In this document: in pieces, positions 55,949-64,000 of the stretch | How the letters are laid out: every line of letters starts with the position of its first letter | Position numbering within the stretch: position 1 is the first letter of the stretch | From: Nitrosococcus wardiae | Lineage (GTDB): Bacteria > Pseudomonadota > Gammaproteobacteria > Nitrosococcales > Nitrosococcaceae | DNA: 64,000 bases | Direction: 5' to 3' | Assembly (NCBI RefSeq): GCF_004421105.1 | Contig: NZ_CP038033.1 | Location: 2,313,659 to 2,377,658 of the forward strand | Position numbers and translations under genes: made by a program | The notes under the pieces: generated by a model | The model's database searches: none | What the model was told of the DNA's origin: nothing | The model's input: the letters and a program-made list of their open reading frames with translations, nothing else

Positions 55949-57079
55949 CTAAATCTGCTTTTGGCGCTGCTCTAGGGTGGCTAACAACTGCTGATAGGGT
56001 TCAATGAACTGCGCTATTCCTTCCTTTTCCAGATTTTCATCCACGATGCGCAAATCAATTTTCAATTCCGCCAAGCAGTGCATGATCTCAGGGGCTTCGT
56101 GAACAGCCGTCCATATTCGGATGTCAGGTTGTCCGTGTTCGCGGTAGGCTTCTAGAGTGGCTAAGGGCATGGCGTTCACTGTTTCCGGACCGATGAGGGA
56201 GTCCACGTATTTGACATCGCTATAAAGGGGATCCTCGGTCGAGGTAGAGGCCCAAAGCAACTGCTGTTTCCGGCCACCTTGGTCGGCTAAATGTTCCCAG
56301 CGGGGCTTGCCATGGAATTCCCCGAAGCGCTCATAGGCAAATCCCGCGCTGGCTAGAGCCGCCTTACCCCGCAATCCCCGGGCCAATTCAACACGCTGGG
56401 GATCCTTTTCCTTGGCAATTTCATCCAAGAGACGATCTACCTTGAGATCAATACGGCCGAGGAAGAAACTGGCGACTGAAGCGACCCGCTGAATGGGTTG
56501 GCCCGCTGCCAAGCGCTTTTCCAACCCTATCATATAAGCGTGAGTCATCTCCAGGTAACGTCCCACGGAGAAAAGGAGGGTAACATTGACGTTAATGCCT
56601 TCACTGATGAGTTGTTCGATGGCGGGTAGTCCGGCTTTGGTCCCAGGGATGGCAATCATGGCGTTAGCTCGATCCACCCATTGCCACAGGCGCCGTGCCT
56701 CATTCACCGTGGCCTCAGTGTCATGGGCAAGCAGGGGCGAAATTTCCAGGCTGACAAAGCCCTCCTGACCCTCGGTTTGATGGTAAAGGGATTGGAAGCA
56801 ATCGGCGGCCAAACGGACATCTTCCACTAGCAGCCGTTCGTAGATCTCAGTGGCGGAGTGTCCTGCCCGGGCTTCGTTTTCAATAGCTGCTTGATAATTT
56901 TTATCTTGCTCAATCGCTTTCTCAAAAGTAGCGGGGTTGGTGCTAAGGCCCGCAAGACCGTCTGCTTCAATCAGCCGCTCTAAGGTGCCATCCATAAGCC
57001 TTTGACGGTCAATTCCATCAAGCCAAATAGCCTGGCCTAGCTTATGCAATGCAAGTAAGCTGTTTTCTGTGTTGTTCAT
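55949..57079 (-). CDS. tal: Transaldolase
   Basis: Transaldolase transfers dihydroxyacetone units between sugar phosphates in the pentose phosphate pathway. The 376-residue length fits the long TalA/Tal-B subgroup of actinobacteria, cyanobacteria and Nitrosococcus-like bacteria. The Schiff-base lysine is Lys148 in MIAIPGTKAGLPAIEQL. GLSTNPATFEKAIEQDKNY is the family N-terminal motif, and NVTLLFSVGRYLEMTHAYM follows. It ends IEPYQQLLATLEQRQKQI. It lies in the same strand run as gdhA (75 bp apart), so the two may be co-transcribed. Confidence 0.94.
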   Translation of the reverse strand: MNNTENSLLALHKLGQAIWLDGIDRQRLMDGTLERLIEADGLAGLSTNPATFEKAIEQDKNYQAAIENEARAGHSATEIYERLLVEDVRLAADCFQSLYHQTEGQEGFVSLEISPLLAHDTEATVNEARRLWQWVDRANAMIAIPGTKAGLPAIEQLISEGINVNVTLLFSVGRYLEMTHAYMIGLEKRLAAGQPIQRVASVASFFLGRIDLKVDRLLDEIAKEKDPQRVELARGLRGKAALASAGFAYERFGEFHGKPRWEHLADQGGRKQQLLWASTSTEDPLYSDVKYVDSLIGPETVNAMPLATLEAYREHGQPDIRIWTAVHEAPEIMHCLAELKIDLRIVDENLEKEGIAQFIEPYQQLLATLEQRQKQI

Positions 57080-57320
57080 GGGAGTTACCTCACCGGTTGG
57101 CGGTTTTGAAAAGCTGGGTTCCCTAATATATTTATTAATATTTATAGCGTTATAGTGTAGACAAACTCTCGCCCTCGAAGCAGTTGGAACACCCTGATGG
57201 GATTAGTGCTTTATTTGAGCATTGCGCGGTTGATTTTCTCAAACCTGTTAATCTAGCTTGGAAAAGATGCTTCCGGCAGGAAGAGTTGTTTATTTTGCTT
57301 TTTTATTTTTCGATTAGACA

Positions 57321-57809
57321 ATGGTGAAGCTTGAACCTTACATTCGGGTCCATTTTTTGGAACAACGGCTTACCCTAAGGCAGGGGCGGAAGGTAGTGTT
57401 TGAGACGCCGGTTTCCCTGGCAAAAAAGGGTCCTGGAGAGCAAAGGGGGAGTGAATGCACGCCCCGGGGTTGGCACCAGATCCGGGCCAAGATCGGCGCC
57501 GGTTGCCCTGTGAATACGGTCTTTCGGGGACGGCGGCCCACAGGTGAGATTTATACCCCGAAATTGGGGTGGGCCTATCCGGAGCGGGATTGGATATTGA
57601 CACGGATCTTATGGTTAAGTGGTTTGGAACCCGGGAAAAATCGTTTCGGCAAGGTAGATACCATGGGCCGTTATATCTATATCCATGGGGCTCCGGACGA
57701 GGTAGCCATGGGCATACCAGGCTCCCATGGGTGCATCCGCATTCACAATGGCCCCTTGCTGGAGTTATTTGAGCGGGTCAAGCCGGGAATGCGGATATTT
57801 ATTGGTTGA
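57321..57809 (+). CDS. L,D-transpeptidase (YkuD domain)
   Basis: This 162-residue single YkuD domain has His122 in IYIHGAPDEVAMGIPG and the active-site GSHGCIRIHNGPL, with His136, Cys138 and Arg140. These residues form the nucleophile site for 3-3 cross-linking or for transfer onto diaminopimelate. Unusually, no signal peptide or membrane segment is visible; the protein starts VKLEPYIRVHFLEQRLTLRQ. It may be exported by another route, or it may work as a cytoplasmic L,D-carboxypeptidase-like enzyme on recycled peptides. It is followed 9 bp later by a permease gene. Confidence 0.88.
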   Translation: MVKLEPYIRVHFLEQRLTLRQGRKVVFETPVSLAKKGPGEQRGSECTPRGWHQIRAKIGAGCPVNTVFRGRRPTGEIYTPKLGWAYPERDWILTRILWLSGLEPGKNRFGKVDTMGRYIYIHGAPDEVAMGIPGSHGCIRIHNGPLLELFERVKPGMRIFIG

Positions 57810-57818
57810 GTAGATGTC

Positions 57819-58748
57819 ATGGGATATTTCCTTCTTAGCCGGCTACTGAGTGCAATAGTGGTGGTGCTAGGGGTGGCTTGCCTCGTTTTTCTGCTCATCC
57901 ACCTTATTCCGGGCGATCCCGTGGAGGTCATTTTGGGGGAAGGCGCCCAACCCGCCGATCGGGAGGCATTGCGCCAGGCCTTGGGGCTGGACCGCCCCTT
58001 GCTTGTGCAACTGGAGCAATTTCTCCAAGAGTTAATCCAATTCAATCTAGGAACTTCGCTCTATTCCCAGCGGCCGGTGATGGAGCTACTGGCTGAACGT
58101 TTGCCGGCAACCGCGGAATTGGCCCTGGCGGCACTCGTGGTGGCGATAATCATTGCCTTTCCTTTAGGAATATTAGCCGCAGTGCGGCGGGGCACGATTT
58201 GGGATCGAATGGCGACGACCTTTGCCCTGGTGGGAGTCTCAGTGCCCAATTTCTGGCTGGGTCCCCTATTGATCTTGGTATTTTCCATTGGTTTAGGATG
58301 GTTTCCAGTCAGTGGACGAGCCGGTTGGGATTCTTTGGTGTTGCCGGCCCTCACATTGGGGAGCGCCATGGCCGCCATTCTCTCCCGGATGGTTCGAACG
58401 GCCCTGTTGGAGGTCTTGGGCGAAGATTATATCCGGACGGCGAAGGCAAAAGGTTTGTCGTTGAGTCGGGTGATAGGACGGCATGCACTGCGCAACGCCC
58501 TGCTTCCGGTGATTACGGTGCTAGGCTTGCAATTGGGCACTGTGCTGGGGGGAGCGGTGATTACCGAAGTGGTGTTTTCTTGGCCGGGAATCGGCCAGCT
58601 TACCGTGGAGTCCATTCAACGCCGGGATTATCCTGTGGTACAGGGGTGCGTGCTGCTGATTAGCCTGATTTACGTGGCGGTCAATACTTTGACGGATCTC
58701 ATTTATGACTGGGCCGATCCCCGGGTGCGGTTAGGCGCTGGACAATGA
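57819..58748 (+). CDS. Dipeptide/oligopeptide-type ABC transporter permease (DppB-like)
   Basis: This 309-residue integral membrane protein has about six membrane segments and belongs to the DppB/OppB family. The N-terminus LLSRLLSAIVVVLGVACLVF is the first span. The EAA loop, contact site for the ATPase, reads EDYIRTAKAKGLSLSRVIGR, HALRNALLPV. It overlaps the DppC-like gene by 4 bp. No binding protein (DppA) or ATPase (DppD/F) gene is next to it, so the pair must use components from elsewhere. The neighbours (L,D-transpeptidase and NagZ) suggest murein peptides as cargo. Confidence 0.9.
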   Translation: MGYFLLSRLLSAIVVVLGVACLVFLLIHLIPGDPVEVILGEGAQPADREALRQALGLDRPLLVQLEQFLQELIQFNLGTSLYSQRPVMELLAERLPATAELALAALVVAIIIAFPLGILAAVRRGTIWDRMATTFALVGVSVPNFWLGPLLILVFSIGLGWFPVSGRAGWDSLVLPALTLGSAMAAILSRMVRTALLEVLGEDYIRTAKAKGLSLSRVIGRHALRNALLPVITVLGLQLGTVLGGAVITEVVFSWPGIGQLTVESIQRRDYPVVQGCVLLISLIYVAVNTLTDLIYDWADPRVRLGAGQ

Positions 58749-59533
58749 GGGGAGCGCGGCTACCCTTGGGGATTCTCCTGATATGGGGGATATTGGCCTT
58801 ACTGGGACCCTGGTGGGGGCTGGAGCCCAATGCTATCCATCTGAAACGGATCTTAATGCCCCCTTGCCCGGAGGCCTGGTTGGGTTTTGATGATTTGGGT
58901 CGGCCCCTATGGGATCGTTTGGTGGTTGGGGCCCGCACTTCCTTTCTAGTAGCGGTAGGGGTGGTATCTATCGCTGGGTTCTGTGGAACGTTGATTGGGA
59001 TGCTAAGCGCCTATCTGGGGGGTTGGTGGGATCATGGATTCGCTCGGCTAATGGACATTTTTTTGGCCTTTCCCGGGATCTTACTGGCCATCGCCTTGGC
59101 AGGGATTTTAGGGCCGGGGATTGAAAATGTGGTATTCGCTTTGGCCGCGGTGGGGTGGGTAGGTTACGCTCGTTTGGCGCGGGCTCAGGTGCTTAGTCTC
59201 CGGGGCCGTGAGCATGTGCAAGCGGCCATTGCCCTGGGGGCGGGGACAATGCGCATTGTGGGGCGGCATTTACTCCCCCTTATTCTGGCGCCGCTGATTG
59301 TGGAGGCTACCTTTGGGGTGGCCGGGGTGGTGGTGGCGGAAGCGGGTTTGTCTTTCCTTGGATTGGGGGTGCAGCCGCCGGCGGCTTCTTGGGGCAGTAT
59401 GATCCGGGATGGGACCCGTTATCTTCTGGTTGCTCCCCATATGGTGTTGGTTCCGGGGTTTGCCCTGATGCTGGTGGTGTTAGCCGTCAATCTCCTGGGG
59501 GATTGGTTACGGGACCGACTAGATGTAAGGTAG
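58745..59533 (+). CDS. Dipeptide/oligopeptide-type ABC transporter permease (DppC-like)
   Basis: This is the second permease chain, 262 residues, of the DppC/OppC family. The N-terminal span is LPLGILLIWGILALLGPWWG, followed by a periplasmic loop containing HLKRILMPPCPEAWLGFDDLG, RPLWDRLVVGARTS. The EAA loop reads GREHVQAAIALGAGTMRIVG, RHLLPLILAP. GLSFLGLGVQPPAASWGSMI near the C-terminus is a family hallmark. The ATG overlaps the stop of the DppB-like gene. Like its partner it lacks adjacent ATPase genes. Confidence 0.9.
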   Translation: MRGARLPLGILLIWGILALLGPWWGLEPNAIHLKRILMPPCPEAWLGFDDLGRPLWDRLVVGARTSFLVAVGVVSIAGFCGTLIGMLSAYLGGWWDHGFARLMDIFLAFPGILLAIALAGILGPGIENVVFALAAVGWVGYARLARAQVLSLRGREHVQAAIALGAGTMRIVGRHLLPLILAPLIVEATFGVAGVVVAEAGLSFLGLGVQPPAASWGSMIRDGTRYLLVAPHMVLVPGFALMLVVLAVNLLGDWLRDRLDVR

Positions 59534-59565
59534 CCAAGTAGAAATCAGGGGGGTAAGCCATAACC

Positions 59566-60585
59566 ATGGGTCCGTTGATGATTGATTTAAAAGGCATGAC
59601 CCTGGATCTGGAGGAACGGGAGCTATTACGGCATCCGTGGGTAGGCGGAGTGGTTTTGTTCAGCCGTAACTATGAATCTCCAGAACAAATTGCAGCATTG
59701 ATCGATAGCATCCGTACCCTCAAGGAGCCTCGACTATTGGTGGCCGTGGATCACGAGGGTGGGCGAGTGCAGCGTTTTCGGGAGGGCTTCACTTCCTTGC
59801 CTCCGGTGCGTTTCCTGGGCCAGCTCTATGACCGGAATCCGCCACAAGCTCGGCGTTTGGCGGCCATCACAGGGTGGTTGATGGCGGCTGAATTGCGGGC
59901 GGTGGGGGTCGACTTTAGTTTTGCCCCGGTCTTGGACTTGGATCAGGGAGTCAGCACGGTGATAGGGGATCGGGCCTTTCACTCGGAACCTAATGCTGTA
60001 ATCGCGCTGGCTAGAGCCTATGTTCGGGGGATGGCTTGGGCGGGCATGGCTGCGGTGGGAAAACATTTTCCGGGGCACGGCTCAGTGGCGGCCGATTCCC
60101 ATGTGGCCCTTCCAGTGGATGAGCGCCCTTGGCAGCAGATCCGAGAGCGGGATTTTTTGCCCTTTGAACGTCTGGTAGGTATCGGTTTGCCGGCGATAAT
60201 GCCGGCCCATGTGCGCTATGCTTCAGTGGACCCCCTCCCCGCCGGTTTTTCCCGCTTCTGGTTAGAGGAAGTATTGCGTGGGCAGTTGGGTTTTCAAGGG
60301 GCCATTATTAGCGATGACCTGGGTATGGCTGGCGCGGCGGGAGTGGGGGGCGTGAGTGAGCGGGTACGGACGGCTTTAAGTGCCGGCTGCAATATGGCCT
60401 TAGTTTGTAATGATCCCGATGGCTATGCTCACTTGCTGGCTGAACTGGAGGTGGACCGCCCTCCAGGTCCTTCCGCCCACCTGCTTCGCCTCTATGGACG
60501 TTATCCCTTGAGTCGCCCTCAGTTACCCCGAAGCTCGGCTTGGCAGAAGGCAGTGCAGGCAGTCACCGCCTACGCTAAGTTTTAG
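59566..60585 (+). CDS. nagZ: Beta-N-acetylhexosaminidase (NagZ)
   Basis: NagZ (GH3) removes N-acetylglucosamine from GlcNAc-anhydroMurNAc-peptides in cytoplasmic murein recycling. The 339-residue single domain shows [20 protein letters not shown], then the catalytic-histidine loop [20 protein letters not shown], and the nucleophile Asp in [12 protein letters not shown]. There is no signal peptide, as expected for a cytosolic enzyme. It lies 32 bp after the dppC-like gene, with the L,D-transpeptidase two genes upstream. Its 3' end overlaps the convergent DUF2232 gene by 11 bp. Confidence 0.95.
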   Translation: MGPLMIDLKGMTLDLEERELLRHPWVGGVVLFSRNYESPEQIAALIDSIRTLKEPRLLVAVDHEGGRVQRFREGFTSLPPVRFLGQLYDRNPPQARRLAAITGWLMAAELRAVGVDFSFAPVLDLDQGVSTVIGDRAFHSEPNAVIALARAYVRGMAWAGMAAVGKHFPGHGSVAADSHVALPVDERPWQQIRERDFLPFERLVGIGLPAIMPAHVRYASVDPLPAGFSRFWLEEVLRGQLGFQGAIISDDLGMAGAAGVGGVSERVRTALSAGCNMALVCNDPDGYAHLLAELEVDRPPGPSAHLLRLYGRYPLSRPQLPRSSAWQKAVQAVTAYAKF

Positions 60586-61480
60586 GCGGGGCGGGGGGGG
60601 TGCTGCGAAGATTGATTAGGCTATCTACGACTCCGACCATGGCCAGGCCGATGATAAAATGGGGGGGAAGAAGAAATAGCCCTAGGTAGAGAGGCAGGAG
60701 CCACCATGAGGATAAGCTGCGAAGAGCAGCCATTCCATGCATGGCTGCCAATCCTTGGAATAGGTATATCATTACCGCCACGATGAATAGATCGGTCAAG
60801 ACGTGGCCTCTGCCATCAAGCACTCCCGTAAGCACCAGGGCCGAGAGAAGAATGACGAGATAGGTAAGGCTACGTGGCAAATGCAAGGAGTTGAATTCTT
60901 TCGCAAACCCTCCTGGGTTGTAGAGAAGGGATTGCCACCACCGGGCCAGTAGAATGGTCAACATGAGGTTGAGGCCAAAAAACATGGCTACAAGACCGTT
61001 CATCAAGGCTAGAGCACTTTCTTGGGAGATCTGCTCAACCGTGACGCCCTCAATATTGGCCTGGGTAATGGCTTGCTCAATCCATTGTTGCCACCAAGCA
61101 ATGACATCACCCGTTAAAATATGCATGCTCACTACAAAGAAAGCGGCAAATCCTCCGACAACTAACAGGGTTACGGCCTGGGATTGGGTGATCCTCAAGA
61201 TCCAACAACCTAAGGCATTGGGTAGCCATAATCCTAATATCAGGAGAAAGGATAAATCCGCCCTCCCCGCAATAGCTAAAAATACTGCTGCCACTATTAA
61301 AGCCGCGCCTGCGATAATGGTAAGCCCTTCTTTCATGCCATGCCGTAAGGTCACTAAGCCAACTGCGGCACCACTGAATAAAGATAGGGGCGGCAGAGCA
61401 ACAGCGAGCGCACCGAATAACCCTGCTATCGCTATCGCATAGAGGCGGCCTCGCATAATGAACCGGGCAAATTCACGCAT
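60575..61480 (-). CDS. DUF2232 family membrane protein
   Basis: This integral membrane protein of 301 residues has about eight hydrophobic segments and belongs to the DUF2232 (YybS-like) family. The sequence starts [20 protein letters not shown], with [40 protein letters not shown] and [20 protein letters not shown]. Members are near rplI-rpsR in many genomes and may be transporter-like S-components. The frame extends to 61582, but ATG 61480 with AAGGGAA upstream fits the normal start. Convergent overlap with nagZ is 11 bp. The function is unknown. Confidence 0.72.
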   Translation of the reverse strand: MREFARFIMRGRLYAIAIAGLFGALAVALPPLSLFSGAAVGLVTLRHGMKEGLTIIAGAALIVAAVFLAIAGRADLSFLLILGLWLPNALGCWILRITQSQAVTLLVVGGFAAFFVVSMHILTGDVIAWWQQWIEQAITQANIEGVTVEQISQESALALMNGLVAMFFGLNLMLTILLARWWQSLLYNPGGFAKEFNSLHLPRSLTYLVILLSALVLTGVLDGRGHVLTDLFIVAVMIYLFQGLAAMHGMAALRSLSSWWLLPLYLGLFLLPPHFIIGLAMVGVVDSLINLRSTPPAPPKT

Positions 61481-61673
61481 GGTTGTATTCCCTTTATTAC
61501 AAAGCTTAAAGAAGCTTCTGTTATTCAAATAATTACTAGACGCTATGGTAAGCGGATAGCATAAAAACAATTTTTTAAACATAGACTATCCCAAGCTTAG
61601 GCAACATTGCCAGCGGGTAAGAGCGATTCTGCGAGAGCAAGCCATTTTAAAATAGTTTCCGAGGAATTTTCTG

Positions 61674-62633
61674 TTGGCTAAAGAGAATATTAACTATGGA
61701 GTTAGAACGACTCAGGGAGGGGGTCAGCTTTGCCCTCGTATCGGGCTTGCCCTGGGAGGAGGTGCCGCCCGGGGGTGGGCCCATATTGGTGTGATTCGCG
61801 CTTTGGCAGAGAACGGCATTATCCCTGATGTAGTGGCAGGGACTTCCATCGGTGCCCTTGTGGGAGCCGCCTATGCCGCCGGGATTTTAGATAACTTGGA
61901 GCGATGGGCCCGTTCCTTGGTGTGGAAAGATACTGTTATTTTTTTTGATATCCGGCTTCGTGGTGGTCTCATCGAGGGGAAAAAGCTCTTTAAATTTTTA
62001 GGCCGGCGTTTTCCTTACCGAGAAATTCAAGATCTGCCGATGCCTTTTGCCACCGTGGCAACTGATTTGGAAAATGGGCGGGAAGTTTGGCTGCAACAGG
62101 GTTCTTTACTGGAAGCGGTGCGCGCTTCTGTTGCTTTACCCGGATTATTGACTCCAGTATACTGCAACGGTCGTTGGTTAGTGGATGGTGGCCTAGCTAA
62201 TCCAGTGCCGGTGAGTGTTTGCCGGGCCTTGGGTGCGGCGCAGGTCATTGCAGTAGACCTTAATGCGGGTTTATTGGGTCGTCGGGTGCGTTCGGCGGTT
62301 CAGTCCCGGGATCAAACAACGCCTCCCTTCCGGAATCTGGGATCTACTTTGACGCAAGCCCTCTGGGCTAGCTTTTGGGGAGAGTCTGAAGGGCGCGCCA
62401 AGGACCACGGAATTAATACGCCGCCTTCATTGTTTGATATTGTCGCCAGTAGCATTAATATCATGCAAGTGCGCATTACCCGCAGCCGTTTGGCAGGGGA
62501 CCCTCCCGACCTGTTGATCACTCCCCGTCTTAACGACCTTGCCTTGTTGGATTTTCACCGGGCAGAGGAAGCTATTGCCGAGGGACGAGAGGCGGTGGCA
62601 CGGGTTCAATCAGAACTCACTGACCTAAAGTGA
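61674..62633 (+). CDS. Patatin-like phospholipase family protein
   Basis: This 319-residue protein is of the patatin/RssA family with a Ser-Asp dyad. The oxyanion loop is LALGGGAARGWAHIGV, the nucleophile Ser58 is in GTSIGALVG, and Asp171 is in LVDGGLANPVPV. The start is a TTG at 61674 (KENINYGVRTTQGG) with GAGGAA at a good distance; no other start fits as well. There is no signal peptide. Relatives act on membrane lipids or have unknown substrates. It lies 37 bp before hpt, so both may be in one transcript. Confidence 0.88.
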   Translation: MAKENINYGVRTTQGGGQLCPRIGLALGGGAARGWAHIGVIRALAENGIIPDVVAGTSIGALVGAAYAAGILDNLERWARSLVWKDTVIFFDIRLRGGLIEGKKLFKFLGRRFPYREIQDLPMPFATVATDLENGREVWLQQGSLLEAVRASVALPGLLTPVYCNGRWLVDGGLANPVPVSVCRALGAAQVIAVDLNAGLLGRRVRSAVQSRDQTTPPFRNLGSTLTQALWASFWGESEGRAKDHGINTPPSLFDIVASSINIMQVRITRSRLAGDPPDLLITPRLNDLALLDFHRAEEAIAEGREAVARVQSELTDLK

Positions 62634-62670
62634 TCCTTACCGTTACCCTGCAATCGGAAAAGACATATTA

Positions 62671-63219
62671 ATGGGAAATATTTTGGAGGAGATTCAATCA
62701 GTTTATAGTGAGGCAGACCGCCTTTATACCCAGACTCAGGTGGAGGCAGCGCTGGATCAGCTTGCTGAAGAGATTACCGCCAAGCTAAGCACCCAAAATC
62801 CCTTGCTGCTGTGTTGTATGGTGGGGGGGATTATTCCTTGTGGCTGTCTTCTGCCACGCCTTGATTTTCCGCTGCAACTGGATTACATCCATGTCACCCG
62901 TTATCAGGGAAACACTGCCGGAGGGACACTGCGTTGGCTGCGTAAGCCTATAATTCCCCTTCAGGATCGAGTGGTGCTGGTGGTGGATGATATCCTTGAT
63001 GAGGGACATACTTTGGCTGCTATCATGGAATATTGCCGAGGGGCAGGCGCCACGGCTTACAGTGCCGTGTTAGTGGACAAGGTACGGGACCATAAACAGG
63101 GTTCACCGGCGGATTTTGTGGGGCTTAAAACTGGCAACCGCTACTTATTTGGGTATGGTATGGATTATAAGGAATACCTTCGCAATGCTCCCGGAATCTA
63201 TGCAGTAAAGGGACTGTGA
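62671..63219 (+). CDS. Hypoxanthine-guanine phosphoribosyltransferase
   Basis: This 182-residue purine phosphoribosyltransferase has the PRPP-binding motif VVLVVDDILDEGHTLAAIME (about residues 106-125), the flexible loop YIHVTRYQGNTAGGTLRW and the C-terminal purine-contact LVDKVRDHKQGSPADFVGLK. It forms IMP or GMP from hypoxanthine or guanine. It ends 10 bp before the methylthio-nucleoside phosphorylase gene, whose hypoxanthine product it could re-use. The start ATG 62671 is not supported by a strong Shine-Dalgarno but fits the family N-terminus. Confidence 0.88.
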   Translation: MGNILEEIQSVYSEADRLYTQTQVEAALDQLAEEITAKLSTQNPLLLCCMVGGIIPCGCLLPRLDFPLQLDYIHVTRYQGNTAGGTLRWLRKPIIPLQDRVVLVVDDILDEGHTLAAIMEYCRGAGATAYSAVLVDKVRDHKQGSPADFVGLKTGNRYLFGYGMDYKEYLRNAPGIYAVKGL

Positions 63220-63229
63220 GCGCACTGGG

Positions 63230-63970
63230 ATGACAGATCTAGCTATTATTGGTGGCACTGGGTTGACGACCTTGAGAGCCCTAGAGGTCACCCGGCGAGA
63301 AGTGGTGCATACTCCTTTTGGAGAGCCCTCCTGTCCGCTGACTTATGGTCAACTTTGTGGTAAGGAAGTGGTTTTTCTGCCACGCCACGGCCCTGGGCAT
63401 ACCATTCCGCCTCACAAGATTAATTATCGCGCTAATCTCTGGGCTCTCCACAGAACAGGCGTCACCCGAGTGTTAGCTGTAGCCGCGGTGGGAGGGATTA
63501 GTGCCCATTTGGGTATCAGCGAGCTGGCCATCCCTGATCAGATTATTGATTATACCTGGGGCCGTGCCCATACTTTTTTTGAAGAAGATTTAAGACAAGT
63601 CACCCATGTGGACTTTACCTACCCTTACTCCGCGGAGTTGCGGAACTTGCTACTTAAGGCGGCGGCTGCCGCCGAGTTAAAGGTGGTCGATAGGATAACC
63701 TATGGTGCGACCCAAGGGCCGCGCTTAGAGACCGCAGCGGAGATCGATCGTCTAGAGCGGGATGGGTGCCATGTGGTGGGAATGACCGGCATGCCCGAGG
63801 CTGCCCTAGCACGGGAATTGGAATTGAGTTATGCCGCGATTACCGTCATTGTTAACCGGGCGGCTGGTCGCAGCGAGGGGCTAATTGATATGGCCAGCCT
63901 CGAGCAAAATCTTAAAATAGGGATGGAAAAAGTCCGTCGTCTGCTGGAGCATCTCATTCCCCTGGCTTGA
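63230..63970 (+). CDS. S-methyl-5'-thioinosine/thioadenosine phosphorylase
   Basis: This 246-residue protein belongs to the MTAP/PNP class of nucleoside phosphorylases. The phosphate loop is LAIIGGTGLTTLRALE. FLPRHGPGHTIPPHKINYRA and TYGATQGPRLETAAEIDRLE follow, then VVGMTGMPEAALARELELSY. The last has Thr-Gly-Met-Pro-Glu at the base-binding site, like the S-methyl-5'-thioinosine phosphorylases of Pseudomonas. Those enzymes act after methylthioadenosine deaminase and give hypoxanthine plus methylthioribose-1-phosphate. The hpt gene next to it could recover the hypoxanthine as IMP. Adenosine specificity cannot be excluded. Confidence 0.87.
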   Translation: MTDLAIIGGTGLTTLRALEVTRREVVHTPFGEPSCPLTYGQLCGKEVVFLPRHGPGHTIPPHKINYRANLWALHRTGVTRVLAVAAVGGISAHLGISELAIPDQIIDYTWGRAHTFFEEDLRQVTHVDFTYPYSAELRNLLLKAAAAAELKVVDRITYGATQGPRLETAAEIDRLERDGCHVVGMTGMPEAALARELELSYAAITVIVNRAAGRSEGLIDMASLEQNLKIGMEKVRRLLEHLIPLA

Positions 63971-64000
63971 TGGCTTCGCCAGCTTCATCTGGCAATATTT

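Overview
The window looks like a chromosomal segment of a gammaproteobacterium. The Fis/acn/fab/rib/nagZ-type housekeeping genes, DUF1631, DUF1820, HflD, AcnB, FabA and an S-methylthioinosine-phosphorylase-type enzyme all fit that class, and the moderate G+C and gene order suggest a Chromatiales member, possibly Nitrosococcus-like. The genus is an inference from gene content and was not tested. No rRNA, tRNA or CRISPR array was recognised.

Layout. 1-3.4 kb: end of glycogen phosphorylase, a DUF1631 protein and fabA. 3.5-10.6 kb: a DUF455 ferritin-like protein, then a pyruvate dehydrogenase operon (E1 alpha, E1 beta, and one polypeptide that fuses E2 and E3), then argG. 10.7-20 kb: a short secretin-like protein, purB, an unknown winged-helix-type protein, acnB, a DJ-1/PfpI protein, and two DUF4398 lipoproteins, one with an OmpA domain. 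19.4-25.4 kb: hflD-mnmA, folE2-queD, ispA-xseB, ribF. 25.4-30.5 kb: a repeat-rich gap, a 2-hydroxyacid dehydrogenase, small conserved proteins and the ergothioneine pair egtB-egtD. 30.6-36.1 kb: glyA-nrdR-ribD-ribE-ribB(X)-rnhB.

36.1-43.5 kb is a scar region. It holds an arsI gene broken by an exact 14-bp tandem duplication beside an intact arsR, membrane-protein remnants, a hemolysin-III-type protein, a frameshifted and truncated nhaA, a broken conserved gene, an AT-rich island with small genes, a complete 1,495-bp insertion sequence with a 5-bp target duplication, and an Uma2-type nuclease gene.

43.6-57.1 kb starts with prfC and then carries a glucan and central-carbon cluster. Its members are a dual-specificity phosphatase with beta-sandwich domains on both sides and a CxAGxGR active site resembling the eukaryotic glucan phosphatases, a GlgE-like GH13 enzyme flanked by an inverted pair of ~95-bp MITEs, two GH15 glucoamylase/trehalase-type genes (the second frameshifted), 6-phosphogluconate dehydrogenase, glutamate dehydrogenase and transaldolase. 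Together these suggest storage-glucan breakdown feeding the pentose phosphate pathway, with a possible laforin-like glucan phosphatase as the most novel element.

57.3-64 kb: an L,D-transpeptidase, a dipeptide-type permease pair and nagZ (a likely cell-wall recycling group), a DUF2232 membrane protein, a patatin-like lipase, and hpt with a methylthioinosine/methylthioadenosine phosphorylase, which together can salvage the purine of methylthioadenosine.
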